From Chthonomonadaceae bacterium (GTDB taxonomy: Bacteria > Armatimonadota > Chthonomonadetes > Chthonomonadales > Chthonomonadaceae), in contig DAIDHN010000021.1 in assembly GCA_027459665.1 (NCBI GenBank), positions 1 to 60,143 of the forward strand: 60,143 nt of DNA, read 5' to 3'. Positions 59,229 through 60,143 of the stretch are shown here, piece by piece. The first letter of the stretch is position 1; each line of letters begins with the position of its first letter. The notes under the pieces were generated by a model. That model ran no database searches and was not told the origin of the DNA. It worked only from the letters and a program-made list of their open reading frames with translations. A program made the translations under genes and the position numbers.

Positions 59229-59929
59229 TTCAAAAACTGGTAGGGCTTACCTGCAATGTTCTTTCTGCAGCAGATGGGCACGGGCCGCGTTTGACCTGCA
59301 ATACCGCCTATCAGAATGCGCTGCTGCAAGCCGGCTGCCTTCCGGTAATTCTTCCTCTCACTGCCTGCAGCAGCGCTCTGCAAAAGATAGTTGAAAAACT
59401 GGATGGCATACTGCTTACGGGCGGTGCAGATATTCAGCCCTCCATTTACCATGAAGCTCCCCACCCCAAACTGGGTGAAACAGAGCCAGAGCGCGATGCA
59501 ATGGAAATGGACCTTATTCCACTTGCGCTGCAAAAAGACTTACCTGTGTTTGCCATTTGCAGAGGCATGCAGTCGCTCAATGCAGCGCTGGGAGGCACAC
59601 TGCACCAGCACCTGGAACCGGGCAGCATTGACCACCGTCCAGGCAAAGGCCGCAATTATCTTGCCCACTCCATTGCGATTACCCCCGGCAGCCGGCTTCA
59701 TTCCATTGCGGCAGCGCCACAAATGCAAGTAAACTCACTGCATCACCAGGCAGTGAGCAAAGTTGCACCGGCGCTGCAGATTGCTGCAGTGGCTCCAGAT
59801 GGAATTGTAGAGGCTGTAGAAATGCCCGGCAGAAAATATGTGCTGGCGGTACAGTTTCACCCCGAGGAACTCTACCGGGAACAGAGTGTTATGCTCAAGC
59901 TGTTTGAAGCCTTTGTACAGGCGCTCTAG
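59225..59929 (+). CDS. Class I glutamine-amidotransferase-like (peptidase C26) hydrolase
   Basis: 234 residues from ATG 59225 within the lgt stop. Related to gamma-glutamyl-GABA hydrolase PuuD. L-L-T-G-G-A-D-I near residue 64 is the oxyanion strand, the nucleophile Cys is in A-I-C-R-G-M-Q near 112-118, and the catalytic His and Glu are in Q-F-H-P-E-E near 217-222. It hydrolyses gamma-glutamyl amides; the substrate is not fixed by sequence and no polyamine genes are close. It is translationally coupled to lgt, and the gene group ends here with a strong hairpin. Confidence 0.9.
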   Translation: MIQKLVGLTCNVLSAADGHGPRLTCNTAYQNALLQAGCLPVILPLTACSSALQKIVEKLDGILLTGGADIQPSIYHEAPHPKLGETEPERDAMEMDLIPLALQKDLPVFAICRGMQSLNAALGGTLHQHLEPGSIDHRPGKGRNYLAHSIAITPGSRLHSIAAAPQMQVNSLHHQAVSKVAPALQIAAVAPDGIVEAVEMPGRKYVLAVQFHPEELYREQSVMLKLFEAFVQAL

Positions 59930-60007
59930 CCGGTTTGCCAGAGTAACAGCTGTTTGTATTCCCCGTATTTCGGGCAGAACGCCTGCATGAACTTATCCTG
60001 AAACTAC

Positions 60008-60044
60008 ACTTCTGCAGGCAGAGCGCACCCCTGCCTGCAGAAGT
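60008..60044. terminator. Strong hairpin between convergent genes
   Basis: ACTTCTGCAGGCAG (60008-60021) and CTGCCTGCAGAAGT (60031-60044) are perfect 14-base complements around a nine-base loop. It lies 78 bases after the amidotransferase stop and eight bases beyond the end of the next, minus-strand gene. No T-run follows on either side, so two-way termination without poly-U, or mRNA end protection, is likely. Confidence 0.65.
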
Positions 60045-60052
60045 GAGGCATG

Positions 60053-60143
60053 CTAGGGGTTGTAGGGGCGTATTGTGCCCGGATTAAAGTGCCGCTGACG
60101 GTCTGCCTTCACCCGATCAATCACCTCATTGGCGTAACCGGCA
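60053..60143 (-). CDS. C-terminal tail of an unidentified protein
   Basis: Thirty codons on the minus strand read without a stop into TAG at 60055-60053; the gene runs off the right edge. The tail ends D-R-V-K-A-D-R-Q-R-H-F-N-P-G and T-I-R-P-Y-N-P. The K-x-x-x-x-x-F/H-F-N-P-G pattern recalls the end of FAD-linked oxidases and berberine-bridge-type proteins, but the piece is too short to assign. The hairpin at 60008-60044 directly after the stop supports a real gene end. Confidence 0.5.
   Translation of the reverse strand, partial: AGYANEVIDRVKADRQRHFNPGTIRPYNP

Noticed and set aside
1-60143. CRISPR arrays, tRNA genes, insertion sequences and prophage genes
   Set aside because: I looked in all intergenic stretches and saw no regularly spaced repeats, cloverleaf-like sequences with CCA ends, transposase motifs or phage proteins.

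Overview
The window is 60,143 bases of a gene-dense bacterial chromosome with moderate GC. It carries 49 protein-coding genes (two cut by the window edges), a T-box riboswitch, and no rRNA, tRNA, insertion sequence, prophage or CRISPR array that I can see. Housekeeping genes (holA, valS, pheA, accD, accA, lspA, lgt, motAB, ugd) are mixed with plant-polysaccharide glycosidases, giant FG-GAP/UnbV surface proteins, a UPF0182 protein, a DUF5679 protein and a T-box in front of valS. Together these suggest a motile, free-living, sugar-degrading bacterium outside Proteobacteria and Firmicutes. Armatimonadota (Chthonomonas-like) is my best guess; this is inference from gene content only.

Layout. 1-4716 (+): end of a beta-propeller glycosidase, then a promoter with repeat structures, a sugar-type ABC binding lipoprotein and permease without an ATPase, and a LarA/DUF2088 enzyme. 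4726-9358 (-): two translation-coupled membrane proteins of unknown role, a non-coding stretch with a long imperfect inverted repeat, and an orphan CARF-domain protein. 9446-18135 (+): an alpha-L-rhamnosidase-like enzyme, the MoxR/DUF58/TgpA-transglutaminase cluster overlapping holA, and a GNAT acetyltransferase. 18250-29820 (+): two large FG-GAP/UnbV proteins, a lone NqrB/RnfD-like membrane subunit, an ECF sigma factor with its anti-sigma factor, a large TPR-like/membrane protein, and a diguanylate cyclase.

29867-37174 (-): a KGG stress-repeat protein, an XRE regulator coupled to two tandem secreted cyclophilins, two unknowns behind an aminotransferase, and motA-motB. 37490-39778 (+): ugd and a TPR protein. 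39775-42814 (-): an alpha/beta-hydrolase fused to a DUF2156 (MprF-type) domain with a possibly leaderless promoter, and a Gln-rich LTxxQ-type periplasmic protein. 43075-53258 (+): a GH42 beta-galactosidase, three small proteins (two with zinc-ribbon cysteines), the Val T-box, valS, a beta-propeller and UPF0182. 53270-55723 (-): a phosphotransferase and pheA. 55862-59929 (+): accD-accA-lspA-lgt and a class I amidotransferase, ending in a strong hairpin facing the tail of a minus-strand gene.

How it fits together. The glycosidases, sugar transporter, LarA-like enzyme and ugd point to plant or exopolysaccharide sugar use. MoxR-DUF58-TgpA and FG-GAP/UnbV/RnfD-like/ECF are two multi-gene envelope modules of undefined function. 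The most unusual items are the orphan CARF effector candidate, the FG-GAP/UnbV-NqrB-like-ECF locus, the hydrolase-DUF2156 fusion and the layered T-box leader of valS.
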